Shown: positions 1 through 7,014 of the stretch, piece by piece
How the letters are laid out: the number at the start of each line of letters is the position of its first letter
Position numbering within the stretch: position 1 is the stretch's first letter
Assembly: GCA_045535815.1 (NCBI GenBank)
Contig: JAZSMJ010000047.1
Coordinates: 1-8,848 of the forward strand
DNA from: JAZSMJ01 sp045535815
GTDB taxonomy: Bacteria > Bacillota > Clostridia > Oscillospirales > CAG-272
Direction of reading: 5' to 3'
DNA: 8,848 bases
The notes under the pieces: generated by a model
What the model saw: only the letters and a program-made list of their open reading frames with translations
Databases searched by the model: none
What the model was told of the DNA's origin: nothing
Translations under genes and position numbers: made by a program

Positions 1-66
1 CTTCGTTCATTTACAAAAAATGCAGTTTTACATAGATTTTTTGGAAATGGATATAATCAAGAATAA
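1..66 (+). CDS. Possible 3' end of an unidentified upstream gene (partial)
   Basis: The first reading frame is open from the window edge to a TAA at 64-66 and encodes the tail LRSFTKNAVLHRFFGNGYNQE. Codons such as aca, gca, gtt, tta, aga and gga fit usage in the genes downstream. I do not recognise the protein and there are too few residues for a family call. A second frame (from base 2) is also open, to a TAG at 110-112, so the choice of frame is not certain. After the TAA the same frame stays open to a second TAA at 172-174 and begins with a Gln/Ala-rich stretch (residues QAHQQAQQQA), which raises the possibility of a premature stop. No start is visible. Confidence 0.35.
   Translation, partial: LRSFTKNAVLHRFFGNGYNQE
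52..57 (+). promoter_or_regulatory. Weak candidate -10 box (TATAAT)
   Basis: TATAAT at 52-57 is a perfect sigma70/sigmaA -10 hexamer. The best -35 candidate is TTTACA at 27-32 (5 of 6 matches to TTGACA), but the spacer is 19 nt, longer than the usual 17. If the upstream reading frame is real, this element lies inside its last codons. It could drive the ParB-like gene at 200 and hence the late operon, but in AT-rich sequence such a match also arises by chance. Confidence 0.2.
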
Positions 67-136
67 CAAGCACACCAGCAAGCCCAACAGCAGGCTTGTA
101 AATATATCTTAGATAAATTACCCTATAGAAAATTAA

Positions 137-153
137 AGCCGCTTAAAACGGCT
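137..153 (+). other. Small hairpin in the leader of the ParB-like gene
   Basis: AGCCG (137-141) and CGGCT (149-153) form a 5-bp GC-rich stem with a 7-nt loop. No T-run follows, so it is not a standard intrinsic terminator. The 9-mer CGCTTAAAA overlaps it at 140-148 and recurs at 176-184, exactly 36 bp later and just before the ribosome binding site. It may be a leader structure or a chance stem; there is no family evidence. Confidence 0.3.
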
Positions 154-186
154 CTGAATCGCTCCTATCGCTAAACGCTTAAAATC

Positions 187-191
187 GGAGG
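187..191 (+). promoter_or_regulatory. Ribosome binding site of the ParB-like gene
   Basis: GGAGG lies 8 nt upstream of the ATG at 200, a near-consensus Shine-Dalgarno site that fixes this start. It is the strongest initiation signal at the head of the overlapping chain ParB-like, glycosyltransferase, TerS, TerL. Confidence 0.8.
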
Positions 192-199
192 ATAAACAA

Positions 200-949
200 A
201 TGCAAATAGAAAAAATCAAGGTATCGGAAATAATTCCGTATGCCGATAACGCAAAACTTCATCCAGAAAAGCAAGTTAAACAGATTATATCGTCAATCAA
301 CGAATTCGGCTTCAACGATCCTATAGCCATAGACGAAAACAACGTCGTTATCGAAGGCAACGGCAGACTTATGGCAATCAAGGAACTCGGCTACGAAGAA
401 GTTGACTGTATCAGGATAGAAGGCTTGACGGATGACCAGAAACGAGCATACATTCTCGTACATAACCAGCTTACTATGAATACCGGATTCGATATCGAGA
501 TCCTCAACAAGGAACTCGAAAGAATCAAGGGCATAGACATGAAGCAGTTTGACTTTGAACTCAACATAGACTTTGACAACGACATAGACACCGGAGACGG
601 CACGCAGTATTCAACTAAGGTTGATATTCCTCAGTACGAACCAACAGGCGAGTGTCCGGATATCTCAGAGCTATGCGACAGTGCAAAGGCTGACAGCTTC
701 CTCGAAGAAATCAATGAATCGAAAGTCAGTCCAGAAGAAAAAGAATTTTTAATCAAGGCGACTAAAAGGCTTTACGAATTCAACTACAGGAAAATCGCTG
801 AGTATTACGCACAGGCTTCAAAAGAAATGCAAGAGCTGATGGAACACTTAATACTCGTAATCATAGACTTTGACAATGCAATCGCCTACGGCTACGCACA
901 GTTATCCGCAGACCTTGAAGAAATGAGAGGTGAGGACGATGAAGAATAA
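200..949 (+). CDS. ParB/sulfiredoxin-fold nuclease-domain protein with C-terminal helical domain
   Basis: This 249-aa protein has two parts. Residues 1 to about 120 match the ParB-like N-terminal domain: a basic start (IKVSEIIPYADNAKLHP), a helix with NEFGFNDPIAID (34-45), and the signature EGNGR at 52-56, equivalent to the GHxR/GxxR loop that binds phosphate or nucleotide in this fold. LTDDQKRAYILVHNQL (76-91) follows, as in the ParB domains that precede phage DNA methyltransferases. Here no methyltransferase follows. A linker with STKVDIPQYEPTGECPDI (138-155) leads to a mostly helical domain (about 160-240) with KIAEYYAQASKEMQELMEHLILVIIDFDNAIA, and an acidic end. Family members are DNA-binding or nuclease proteins; nuclease activity is not shown here. 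The gene overlaps the next one, and its position before a glycosyltransferase and terminase suggests a role in DNA recognition or modification before packaging. Start supported by GGAGG. Confidence 0.8.
   Translation: MQIEKIKVSEIIPYADNAKLHPEKQVKQIISSINEFGFNDPIAIDENNVVIEGNGRLMAIKELGYEEVDCIRIEGLTDDQKRAYILVHNQLTMNTGFDIEILNKELERIKGIDMKQFDFELNIDFDNDIDTGDGTQYSTKVDIPQYEPTGECPDISELCDSAKADSFLEEINESKVSPEEKEFLIKATKRLYEFNYRKIAEYYAQASKEMQELMEHLILVIIDFDNAIAYGYAQLSADLEEMRGEDDEE
925..935 (+). promoter_or_regulatory. Ribosome binding site inside the ParB-like gene, deciding the glycosyltransferase start
   Basis: GAGAGGTGAGG ends 3 nt before the ATG at 939, with its first AGAGG part 8 nt away. It supports ATG 939 over the in-frame GTG at 930, which lies inside this purine run and has only weak GAAG upstream. 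The site lies within the last codons of the preceding gene, which suggests translational coupling. Confidence 0.6.
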
Positions 950-1802
950 GTCTTTTGCAATCTTCATCCTAACACACGGCAGAGCTGACAACGTAGTAAC
1001 CTTCCAGACCTTAAAACAGGTTGGCTGCACAGCAAAGATATATTTCGTTATCGATAACGAGGACGATCAAGCTGAGAAGTATTACAAGAACTTCGGCAAA
1101 GAGAACGTTATAATGTTCGATAAGTTAGCAGTATCAAAGACATTTGACACAATGGACTTATCAGAAGAACGCAGAACTATTGTGTACGCAAGAAACGCCT
1201 GCTTTGATATAGCAAAGGATCTCGGGGTTGATTACTTCTTAGAACTCGACGACGATTATACAGCGTTCCAGTACAGATTCGCAAGACCAAACGAAGACAA
1301 GCTATCCTACGTAAATGTCAAGCAGTTCGACAAGCTATGCGACTTGATGATAGACTTCTTAAACGTTACCAACGCAGACACAGTGGCATTCGCACAAGGT
1401 GGAGACTACATCGGCGGCAAGAACGGGCAACTGTTTGAACAAAGAGTAAAAAGAAAAGCAATGAACAGCTTTTTCTGCCGGACAGACAGACGCTTTGAGT
1501 TCAAAGGAAGGATTAACGAGGACGTAAACACATACTGTTATTTCGGAAGTCAAGGCAGATTATTCCTGACAATAGCAGATGTAATGTTAAACCAAGCTAC
1601 AACACAGAAGAACAAAGGCGGTATGACCGACGTATATCTCGATAGCGGAACTTATCTAAAGACCATATACACAGTTATTCTCTGCCCTTCATTCGTGAAA
1701 ATATCCTGCATGGGAACTTCACACCGCAGAATACATCACAGAATTAATTGGAATAACGGCGTTCCTCTAATACTCAACGAAAGGTGGAAAAAGCATGAGT
1801 GA
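939..1802 (+). CDS. TET-associated glycosyltransferase-like protein (TAGT/GREB1-like, GT-A fold)
   Basis: This 287-aa protein begins MKNKSFAIFILTHGRADNVVT, typical of the phage TET-associated glycosyltransferase family. Visible motifs are THGRADN (12-18), IDNED (38-42), YARN (83-86), ELDDDY (102-107) with the Asp-rich DxD-type signature used for metal and nucleotide-sugar binding, RINED (191-195) as a candidate catalytic acidic site, and a basic tail SHRRIHHRINW. Known family members are predicted to put a sugar on oxidised or hydroxymethylated pyrimidines in phage DNA; the related domain in animal GREB1 is also a glycosyltransferase. Sugar donor and DNA substrate cannot be read from this sequence, and no TET/JBP or hydroxymethylase gene lies in the window. 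The gene overlaps the ParB-like gene by 11 nt and TerS by 8 nt. An alternative GTG start at 930 would add three residues. Family call fairly sure; substrate is inference. Confidence 0.75.
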   Translation: MKNKSFAIFILTHGRADNVVTFQTLKQVGCTAKIYFVIDNEDDQAEKYYKNFGKENVIMFDKLAVSKTFDTMDLSEERRTIVYARNACFDIAKDLGVDYFLELDDDYTAFQYRFARPNEDKLSYVNVKQFDKLCDLMIDFLNVTNADTVAFAQGGDYIGGKNGQLFEQRVKRKAMNSFFCRTDRRFEFKGRINEDVNTYCYFGSQGRLFLTIADVMLNQATTQKNKGGMTDVYLDSGTYLKTIYTVILCPSFVKISCMGTSHRRIHHRINWNNGVPLILNERWKKHE

Positions 1803-2160
1803 AAAAATGAACCTTAACGAACAGGCTCAGGAAATACTGAGAATAGCAGAAGAATCCGGCGTTCAAGGTAACTTCTTTTTCGTAACAACCTTCAAGCGGT
1901 ATCAAGTCCAGATTAAAATTCTTAACGACCTTGAAATCGCCTTAAAGGAAAACGGAACACTTGTCACAAAGGAATACGTCAAGGGGCGCAAGAACCTTTA
2001 CGACAACCCAGCTATAAATGCATATAACCGCACGACAGATTCTGCAAACAAGACCGTCGCAACCCTTATGAAGATTATCAGAGGATTCGTCGAAGACTCA
2101 GACAACGAGTCCGAAGATCCATTGCTGAAGATCCTCAACGGCGGTGAGGTAAGTGAATAA
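1795..2160 (+). CDS. terS: Phage terminase small subunit, P27-type
   Basis: This 121-aa protein matches the P27 family of small terminases. The characteristic middle and end are YVKGRKNLYDNPAI (61-74) and YNRTTDSANKTVATLMKII (77-95), followed by an acidic tail. Small terminases form rings that recognise the packaging site on concatemeric phage DNA and load the large subunit. The length is normal for the family. The ATG at 1795 lies inside the glycosyltransferase gene, preceded by AAAGGTGG (1780-1787) at 7 nt spacing. Its own end overlaps the large terminase start by 8 nt, as expected for subunits made together. The family name rests on motif recognition and gene position. Confidence 0.88.
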   Translation: MSEKMNLNEQAQEILRIAEESGVQGNFFFVTTFKRYQVQIKILNDLEIALKENGTLVTKEYVKGRKNLYDNPAINAYNRTTDSANKTVATLMKIIRGFVEDSDNESEDPLLKILNGGEVSE

Positions 2161-3829
2161 AGCTTACGAGTATTGTAAAAAAAATTACAAGAAAAAGACC
2201 ACACCGAAATACGTCAAGCTTCAGATGCGAGAGTGGATGAAGATTGCAGAAGGGAAAAACAAAAAGTTTATCGTTTCAGAATCAAAAGTGCAGCAGGTCG
2301 AGAACATCTTAAAACTGCTGAATATGCCTAAAGGCTTAAAGGCTGGAGAATCGCTGTACAACTGCTCGACAGGATATCAGTGGTTCATATATATCGCAGT
2401 CTTTTGTACGGTGTACAGAGACGACACAAAGCGAAGGAAATATGAAACTTGCCTGTTTGAGATATGCCGTAAGAACTTCAAGACCTATACAGTCGGAACG
2501 ATCTTCATAATAGCATTTTTGACTGAACCTCGGTTCTCGAAATTCTTTTCCGTAGCTCCAGACGGGGCACTCTCGAAAGAAATTCAAGAAGCAATATCCG
2601 AAACTATAAGAAGTTCACCAGCTATTTATGAGTTTAAGAATACGAAGCGGTTTAAGATCCTTCGAGACTACGTTTCATTTAAACCTTTAAACTCTAAATT
2701 CATTCCGCTGAATTATTCTACATCAAGAATGGACGGTCGTATGCCAAATATCTATTGTGCGGATGAAGTCGGGGCGTTGCCTATAAACTATCCGGTTGAG
2801 GCTATGAAGTCCGGTCAGATCAACATGAAGAACAGACTGGGCTTTATTATCAGCACCAAATATCCGACGATAGACAACCCGTTTGAGGATTATTTGTCAT
2901 ACAGTAAAAAGGTTTTAGACAAAATCGAGAAGGACGAAACTATTTTCAGCCTTTTATACGAACCTGATAACACAAAAGACTGGATGACTGACGACCTCAT
3001 AATGAAGCAGGCAAACCCTGCAGCCCTTGAAATTCCTGAGATTTGGAATGAATTAAAAAAGAAAAGGGCATACGCTATCGCAGTAGAAAAGGCAAGAGAA
3101 AACTTCGTCACAAAACATTGCAACATCATCTATACGGGCATAGGTACAGAAACGTATGTCGATGTCGCAGCAGTCCAGAAGTGCAGAACCAGCAGGATTG
3201 ACTGGGCAGGCAGAACAGTTTATGTCGGCTTTGACTTATCAGAAACAAACGACAACACCTCAGTCGCTATGGCTGCGGCAGATGATAACAATAACATCCT
3301 CGCAGATGTATTCGCCTTCATTCCAGAAGGAAGAATGGACGAAAAAACCATCTCAGAAAAGCTGGATTATAGAAACTTAGTAGAAACAACAGGCAAAGTA
3401 TTCGCCTGCGGTGATAAAGTTATTGATTATACGTTCGTAGAGGCGTTTATCGGCTCGTTAGAGGAACGTTACGGCGTAAAGGTACAAGCAATAGGCTTTG
3501 ACCGTTGGAACGCTCTATCGACCGCACAGAAGCTGGAGAGAGACGGACACAATTTAGTTGAAATTCGCCAGCACTCCAGCACACTGCACCCACCTACGAA
3601 ACTACTCAAAGAAAAGATCCTGAGCGGTGAATTCAAGTACGAGAAAAATCCGATGCTTGAAATCAACTTCCAGAACGCTCGATGCACATACGACACGAAC
3701 AAAAATCTTTACGTGACAAAGAAAAAATCTAACGGCAAAGTCGATATGGTTGTTTCACTCATTAACGCTGTATATCTTTTACAGCAGGACGTTATGTTTG
3801 GAAGCGACTTCACGATTCAAGTATTATAA
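2153..3829 (+). CDS. terL: Phage terminase large subunit (packaging ATPase and nuclease)
   Basis: This 558-aa HK97-like large terminase (Terminase_1 type) powers DNA packaging and cuts the concatemer. ATPase half: a Walker A-like loop RKNFKT (106-111), Walker B IYCADE (200-205) with the catalytic Glu at 205, and a likely coupling motif ISTKYPT (233-239). The loop departs from the common RKNGKS/T by having Phe in place of Gly. Nuclease half (RNase H-like): VGFDLSETND (358-367) with Asp361, AIGFDRWN (446-453) with Asp450, and GKVDMVVSLINAVYL (528-542) with Asp531, which together would bind the metal ions. The length is normal. The start is GTG 2153 with GGTGAGG just upstream at 2143-2149, inside terS; the next in-frame ATG would remove 24 residues. 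Intact, with no frameshift. Confidence 0.93.
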   Translation: MNKAYEYCKKNYKKKTTPKYVKLQMREWMKIAEGKNKKFIVSESKVQQVENILKLLNMPKGLKAGESLYNCSTGYQWFIYIAVFCTVYRDDTKRRKYETCLFEICRKNFKTYTVGTIFIIAFLTEPRFSKFFSVAPDGALSKEIQEAISETIRSSPAIYEFKNTKRFKILRDYVSFKPLNSKFIPLNYSTSRMDGRMPNIYCADEVGALPINYPVEAMKSGQINMKNRLGFIISTKYPTIDNPFEDYLSYSKKVLDKIEKDETIFSLLYEPDNTKDWMTDDLIMKQANPAALEIPEIWNELKKKRAYAIAVEKARENFVTKHCNIIYTGIGTETYVDVAAVQKCRTSRIDWAGRTVYVGFDLSETNDNTSVAMAAADDNNNILADVFAFIPEGRMDEKTISEKLDYRNLVETTGKVFACGDKVIDYTFVEAFIGSLEERYGVKVQAIGFDRWNALSTAQKLERDGHNLVEIRQHSSTLHPPTKLLKEKILSGEFKYEKNPMLEINFQNARCTYDTNKNLYVTKKKSNGKVDMVVSLINAVYLLQQDVMFGSDFTIQVL

Positions 3830-3830
3830 G

Positions 3831-3837
3831 AAGGTGA
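3831..3837 (+). promoter_or_regulatory. Ribosome binding site deciding the TTG start of the portal gene
   Basis: AAGGTGA, just after the terL stop, ends 4 nt before TTG 3842 (7 nt from its GG). No ATG or GTG in frame lies nearby, and the protein sequence from TTG (MAFWNRRKR) matches the usual portal N-terminus. This indicates a true TTG start. Confidence 0.7.
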
Positions 3838-3841
3838 TATT

Positions 3842-5083
3842 TTGGCATTTTGGAACAGGCGAAAAAGGGCAGCAGAAACCGGAGAAAAAATTCTCGATGC
3901 TGACGACGTTCTTCTTAAAGCGTTACTGAATTGCGAGACAATCACAAGGGAAAAAGCAATGACTATTCCAGCAGTAAGCGGTGCAGTCGATTTTATTTCC
4001 GGATCAATCGCTTGTATGCCTGTAAGGCTATTCAAGTACGAGGACGGCGAAGTGGTTGAGCAGAAGAACGACAGGCGGTGCAAGCTCCTTAATAACGATA
4101 CCGCAGACACTCTCGACGGCTTCCAGTTAAAAAAAGCTATAGTCGAAGACTATCTCATGGGAAAAGGCGGTTACGCATACATCAGGAAAAGCAGAAACGA
4201 TGTAACAGGGATATTTTATGTTCAGGATATCTATGTTACTATCATGAAGTTTTACGAACCAATATTCAAGCAGTTTACAATCGAAGTAGAAGGCAACCGA
4301 TACGAACCTTATGAGTTTTTGAAGATCCTCAGAAACACAAAGGACGGTGCTTCCGGCGTAGGTATTACCGTACAGGTATCAAAAGCACTTGAAACAGCAT
4401 ACCAGACGTTGCTGTATCAGCTCGGACTTGTTAAAAAAGGCGGCAACAAAAGGGGCTTTTTAAAGTCTCAAAGGAAGCTCGGGCAGGAAGAAATCGACGT
4501 GCTGAAAACAGCATGGGCGAACCTTTATAGCAACAACGAAGAAGCTGTTGTGGTTCTCAATAACGGGCTGGAATTCCAAGAAGCAAGCAACACAAGCGTT
4601 GAAATGCAGCTTAATGAGAGTAAAAAAGCGTTTTTGGACGAAATAAACAGCATTTTTCATATTTATCCGGACGACTTTGAAAGAACCTTCAAAGAGGCAA
4701 TTTATCCGATTGTAAAGGCATTTGAAACGGCTTTAAACCGTGATTTGCTCCTTGAAAAGGAAAAAGACGACTATTTCTTCGACTTTGATGTAAAAGAAAT
4801 CATCAAAGCAAGTATAAAAGAGCGGTATGAAGCGTATAAGACAGCAAAAGAAACCGGATTCTTGACCTTGAACGAGATCAGAAGGGAAGAAAACCTGAAC
4901 TACGTTGAAGGGCTTGACGTTGTAAACGTAGGTTTAGGGGCTGTTCTTTACGATATCAATACACATTCGTATTATACTCCAAACATAGACCAGCAGACCG
5001 ACTTAAACAAGACCGACGCAATGCTGAAAAGTCATGTTGAAGAACAGGAATTTAAAGCCGACGGGAACTCCTCGGACGCATGA
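3842..5083 (+). CDS. HK97-family portal protein
   Basis: This 413-aa protein is a normal-length HK97-type portal, the dodecameric ring at one capsid vertex through which DNA enters and leaves and to which the terminase docks. Visible family features are the N-terminal MAFWNRRKR, the first conserved block PAVSGAVDFISGSIACMPVRLFKY (43-66), LKKAIVEDYLMGKGGYAYI (96-114), the stem/crown region with FLKS (206-209) and LNESKKAFLDEINSIFHI (257-274), and a helical C-terminal part with ALNRDLLLEKEK (297-308), RYEAYKTAKETGFLTLNEIR (328-347) and LGLGAVLYD-like VGLGAVLYD (363-371). The tail after about 380 is polar and probably disordered. Initiation is at TTG. The gene begins 12 nt after terL and ends 14 nt before the protease. 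Confidence 0.93.
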   Translation: MAFWNRRKRAAETGEKILDADDVLLKALLNCETITREKAMTIPAVSGAVDFISGSIACMPVRLFKYEDGEVVEQKNDRRCKLLNNDTADTLDGFQLKKAIVEDYLMGKGGYAYIRKSRNDVTGIFYVQDIYVTIMKFYEPIFKQFTIEVEGNRYEPYEFLKILRNTKDGASGVGITVQVSKALETAYQTLLYQLGLVKKGGNKRGFLKSQRKLGQEEIDVLKTAWANLYSNNEEAVVVLNNGLEFQEASNTSVEMQLNESKKAFLDEINSIFHIYPDDFERTFKEAIYPIVKAFETALNRDLLLEKEKDDYFFDFDVKEIIKASIKERYEAYKTAKETGFLTLNEIRREENLNYVEGLDVVNVGLGAVLYDINTHSYYTPNIDQQTDLNKTDAMLKSHVEEQEFKADGNSSDA

Positions 5084-5097
5084 AGGGTGGTGAGTAA

Positions 5098-5718
5098 ATG
5101 GAAATCAGGATAAAAGACAACACAGTGGAGATTGAAGGCTATGTAAACGCTGTCGAAAGACTCTCGAAGCCGCTTCCTTCCAGAACAGGTGAATTCGTTG
5201 AACGTATTCGCAAGGGTGCATTTGAAAGAGCTTTACAGAGGAACAATGACGTTCGTTTCCTTCTTAATCACAACTGGCAGAAGGATCTCGGAGGCACTAA
5301 GGACGGCAACGTCGAACTCAGAGAGGACAATATCGGCTTGCATATCAGGGCAACAGTTAATAACGCTGAGGCAGTAGAAAAGGCAAGACGTGGCGACCTC
5401 ATAGGATTCAGTTTTGGATTCGATGACAGAGACGTTGACGAGCACTCAGAGAACGGCATGAGGACACGAGATGTAAACGACTTAGATCTATATGAAATCT
5501 CAGTCCTTGACCGCAGAAAAACTCCTGCATACGACGGAACACTCATTAACGTGAGGGATTCAGAAGGACAGCAGGAAAAAATGATTTATTTCAGCGAGAC
5601 ATTCACCGATGAAATAAATATAACAGACACCACGCAGAAGCGTGAACAGCCGGAAGAAACAACACCGGACTACTCAGAAGCAGAAACAATTATTTCCGAA
5701 ATGAAAGGGGAAAATTAA
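5098..5718 (+). CDS. HK97-family prohead protease (peptidase S78/U35)
   Basis: This 206-aa protein is the capsid maturation protease. It is packaged inside the prohead, cleaves the capsid protein's delta domain and then itself. The domain covers about 1-155: EGYVNAVERLSKPL (13-26), GAFERAL (40-46), FLLNHNWQ with the candidate catalytic His58 (54-61), GFSFGF with the candidate Ser105 (103-108), and LYEISVLDRRKTPAYDGTLI with the candidate acidic residue Glu133 (131-150). The last 50 residues are acidic and low in complexity, probably a removable tail. The ATG at 5098 has GGGTGGTGAG upstream. The capsid gene follows after only 2 nt, so the two are probably made together. The triad is assigned by alignment from memory, not measured. 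Confidence 0.92.
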   Translation: MEIRIKDNTVEIEGYVNAVERLSKPLPSRTGEFVERIRKGAFERALQRNNDVRFLLNHNWQKDLGGTKDGNVELREDNIGLHIRATVNNAEAVEKARRGDLIGFSFGFDDRDVDEHSENGMRTRDVNDLDLYEISVLDRRKTPAYDGTLINVRDSEGQQEKMIYFSETFTDEINITDTTQKREQPEETTPDYSEAETIISEMKGEN

Positions 5719-5720
5719 TC

Positions 5721-6950
5721 ATGAGAAAAGACCTCATTGAAAAGAAAAACGACCTTATTACAAGAGCAGAAGAAGTACTCGACAAGGCAAAAACAGAAAA
5801 GCGTGAACTCACTCCAGACGAGATGCAGGAACTTGCAGAAATCAGGGACGACGTAAGAAAAATCAAGGAAACACTTGGAATCGAAAGGGAGATTGATGAC
5901 ATGAAAGAGCTTGTAGAAAAGCTTGACGGAACACCAACAGACGGCGAAAGAGCTTGCGGAGACGAGAAGAAAAGAGCACTCGAAGAAGCAGCAAAGGCAG
6001 CCGCAGAGGAACGTGCATTTGAAGCATATATCAGAGGCACTGAGATAAATCACAGAGACGGTGCAACCGACGTAAACCTTACTGTTGGCAATAACGGTGC
6101 GGTTATTCCAACTACAATCGCAAACAAGATCATCAAGAAGGTTTATGACATCTGCCCTATTCTCGAAAAGTCAAACAAGTACAACGTAAAGGGTAATCTC
6201 GATATCCCGTTTTATCCAGCTTCAGACGACAGCCTTATTACGGTTGCATATCACGACGAGTTTGACGAACTCTTATCAACAAACGGAAACTTTAGTAAAA
6301 TCAGCCTTGGCGGCTTCCTCGCTGGCGCACTTTCAAAGATTTCTCGTTCCCTTATCAATAATTCTCAGTTCGATATCGTAGGATTCGTAGCAGACGAAAT
6401 GGCTTACGCTATCAAGAGATTTATCGAGAAGGAACTTCTTATCGGAACTCCGGCAGATAACTCAACAAGTCCGGCAACTCCTGCAAAGGTTCTCGGACTT
6501 TCAAGCCTTACAAACGCTATCACAACAGCAGCCGCAGACAAGATCACAGCAGATGAAGTGATTGACCTTCACGACAAGATCAAAGACGAATTCCAGAACG
6601 GTGCTATCTGGATCATGTCACCAGCTACACGTACATATCTCAGAAAGCTGAAGTCGTCAACTGGTTATTACCTTCTTAACGACGATGTGTCAACACCTTT
6701 CGGCACTTCAATTCTCGGCAAGCCTGTTTATGTATCAGACAACATGCCGGACTACACAGAGGACGGCGCAGTCGCTATCTATTACGGCGATATGTCAGGA
6801 CTTGCAACAAAGTTCTCCGAAGAAATTAATATTCAGGTACTTAGAGAAAAGTACGCAACACAGCACGCTGTCGGCGTAGTAGGCTGGTTCGAGTTTGACT
6901 CTAAGGTAGAGAACGAACAGAAGATTGCAAAGCTCGTAATGCACGCATAA
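5721..6950 (+). CDS. HK97-fold major capsid protein with N-terminal scaffolding (delta) domain
   Basis: This 409-aa protein has two parts. Residues 1 to about 105 are highly charged and predicted coiled coil (RKDLIEKKNDLITRAEEVL, REIDDMKELVEKL, ALEEAAKAAAEERAFEAYI), the delta domain that acts as an internal scaffold and is removed by the adjacent protease. The shell domain begins near 115-130 with LTVGNNGAVIPTTIANKII. Further capsid landmarks are DIPFYPASDD (161-170), the long helix around FDIVGFVADEMAYAIKRFIEKELLIG (217-242), IWIMSPATRTYLRKLK (296-311), LGKPVYVSDNMP (332-343), YYGDMSGL (354-361) and a final GVVGWFEFDSKV (385-396). The cleavage point is most likely around residues 100-120, but no exact site can be read. 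ATG 5721 is preceded by AGGGG at 5706-5710. The gene ends before a strong palindrome. Confidence 0.94.
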   Translation: MRKDLIEKKNDLITRAEEVLDKAKTEKRELTPDEMQELAEIRDDVRKIKETLGIEREIDDMKELVEKLDGTPTDGERACGDEKKRALEEAAKAAAEERAFEAYIRGTEINHRDGATDVNLTVGNNGAVIPTTIANKIIKKVYDICPILEKSNKYNVKGNLDIPFYPASDDSLITVAYHDEFDELLSTNGNFSKISLGGFLAGALSKISRSLINNSQFDIVGFVADEMAYAIKRFIEKELLIGTPADNSTSPATPAKVLGLSSLTNAITTAAADKITADEVIDLHDKIKDEFQNGAIWIMSPATRTYLRKLKSSTGYYLLNDDVSTPFGTSILGKPVYVSDNMPDYTEDGAVAIYYGDMSGLATKFSEEINIQVLREKYATQHAVGVVGWFEFDSKVENEQKIAKLVMHA

Positions 6951-6964
6951 TCAATCAGGGAAAT

Positions 6965-6992
6965 TTGTTCCCGACATTAATGTCGGGAACAA
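6965..6992. repeat. Perfect 28-nt palindrome between capsid and head-fibre-like genes
   Basis: Arms TTGTTCCCGACATT (6965-6978) and AATGTCGGGAACAA (6979-6992) are perfect reverse complements. In RNA they would form a 12-bp stem closed by a UUAA loop, and GGG (6958-6960) with CCC (6994-6996) could lengthen it across a small internal loop. No T-run follows on the + strand, and the ribosome binding site AGGAG (7001-7005) starts within 10 nt. It is therefore unlikely to be a full intrinsic terminator. It more likely stabilises the 3' end of the capsid message, partly attenuates transcription, or binds a protein as DNA. It lies in the largest gap of the late module. Confidence 0.75.
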
Positions 6993-7014
6993 TCCCATAA
7001 AGGAGTGAAAAACT

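Noticed and set aside
137..153. Leader hairpin as an intrinsic terminator of the upstream gene
   Set aside because: The stem is only 5 bp and no T-run follows; sequence after it is mixed.
162..190. Sequestration of the ParB-like gene's ribosome binding site by upstream CTCC (162-165)
   Set aside because: Only 4 bp can pair with GGAG, neighbouring bases do not extend the stem, and the loop is 21 nt, so it is too weak to call a riboswitch or RNA switch.
5690..6053. Two long open frames on the - strand opposite the capsid delta domain
   Set aside because: They lie wholly antisense to a well supported capsid gene, their products are Ser/Phe/Cys-rich low-complexity sequences, and no convincing ribosome binding site was seen. 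They reflect codon bias of the charged coiled-coil region.
6965..6992. The capsid-downstream palindrome as a rho-independent terminator
   Set aside because: No T-run follows on the + strand and only a short ATTT follows on the - strand; the next gene of the same module begins 22 nt later with a good ribosome binding site. Full termination here would silence essential neck genes.
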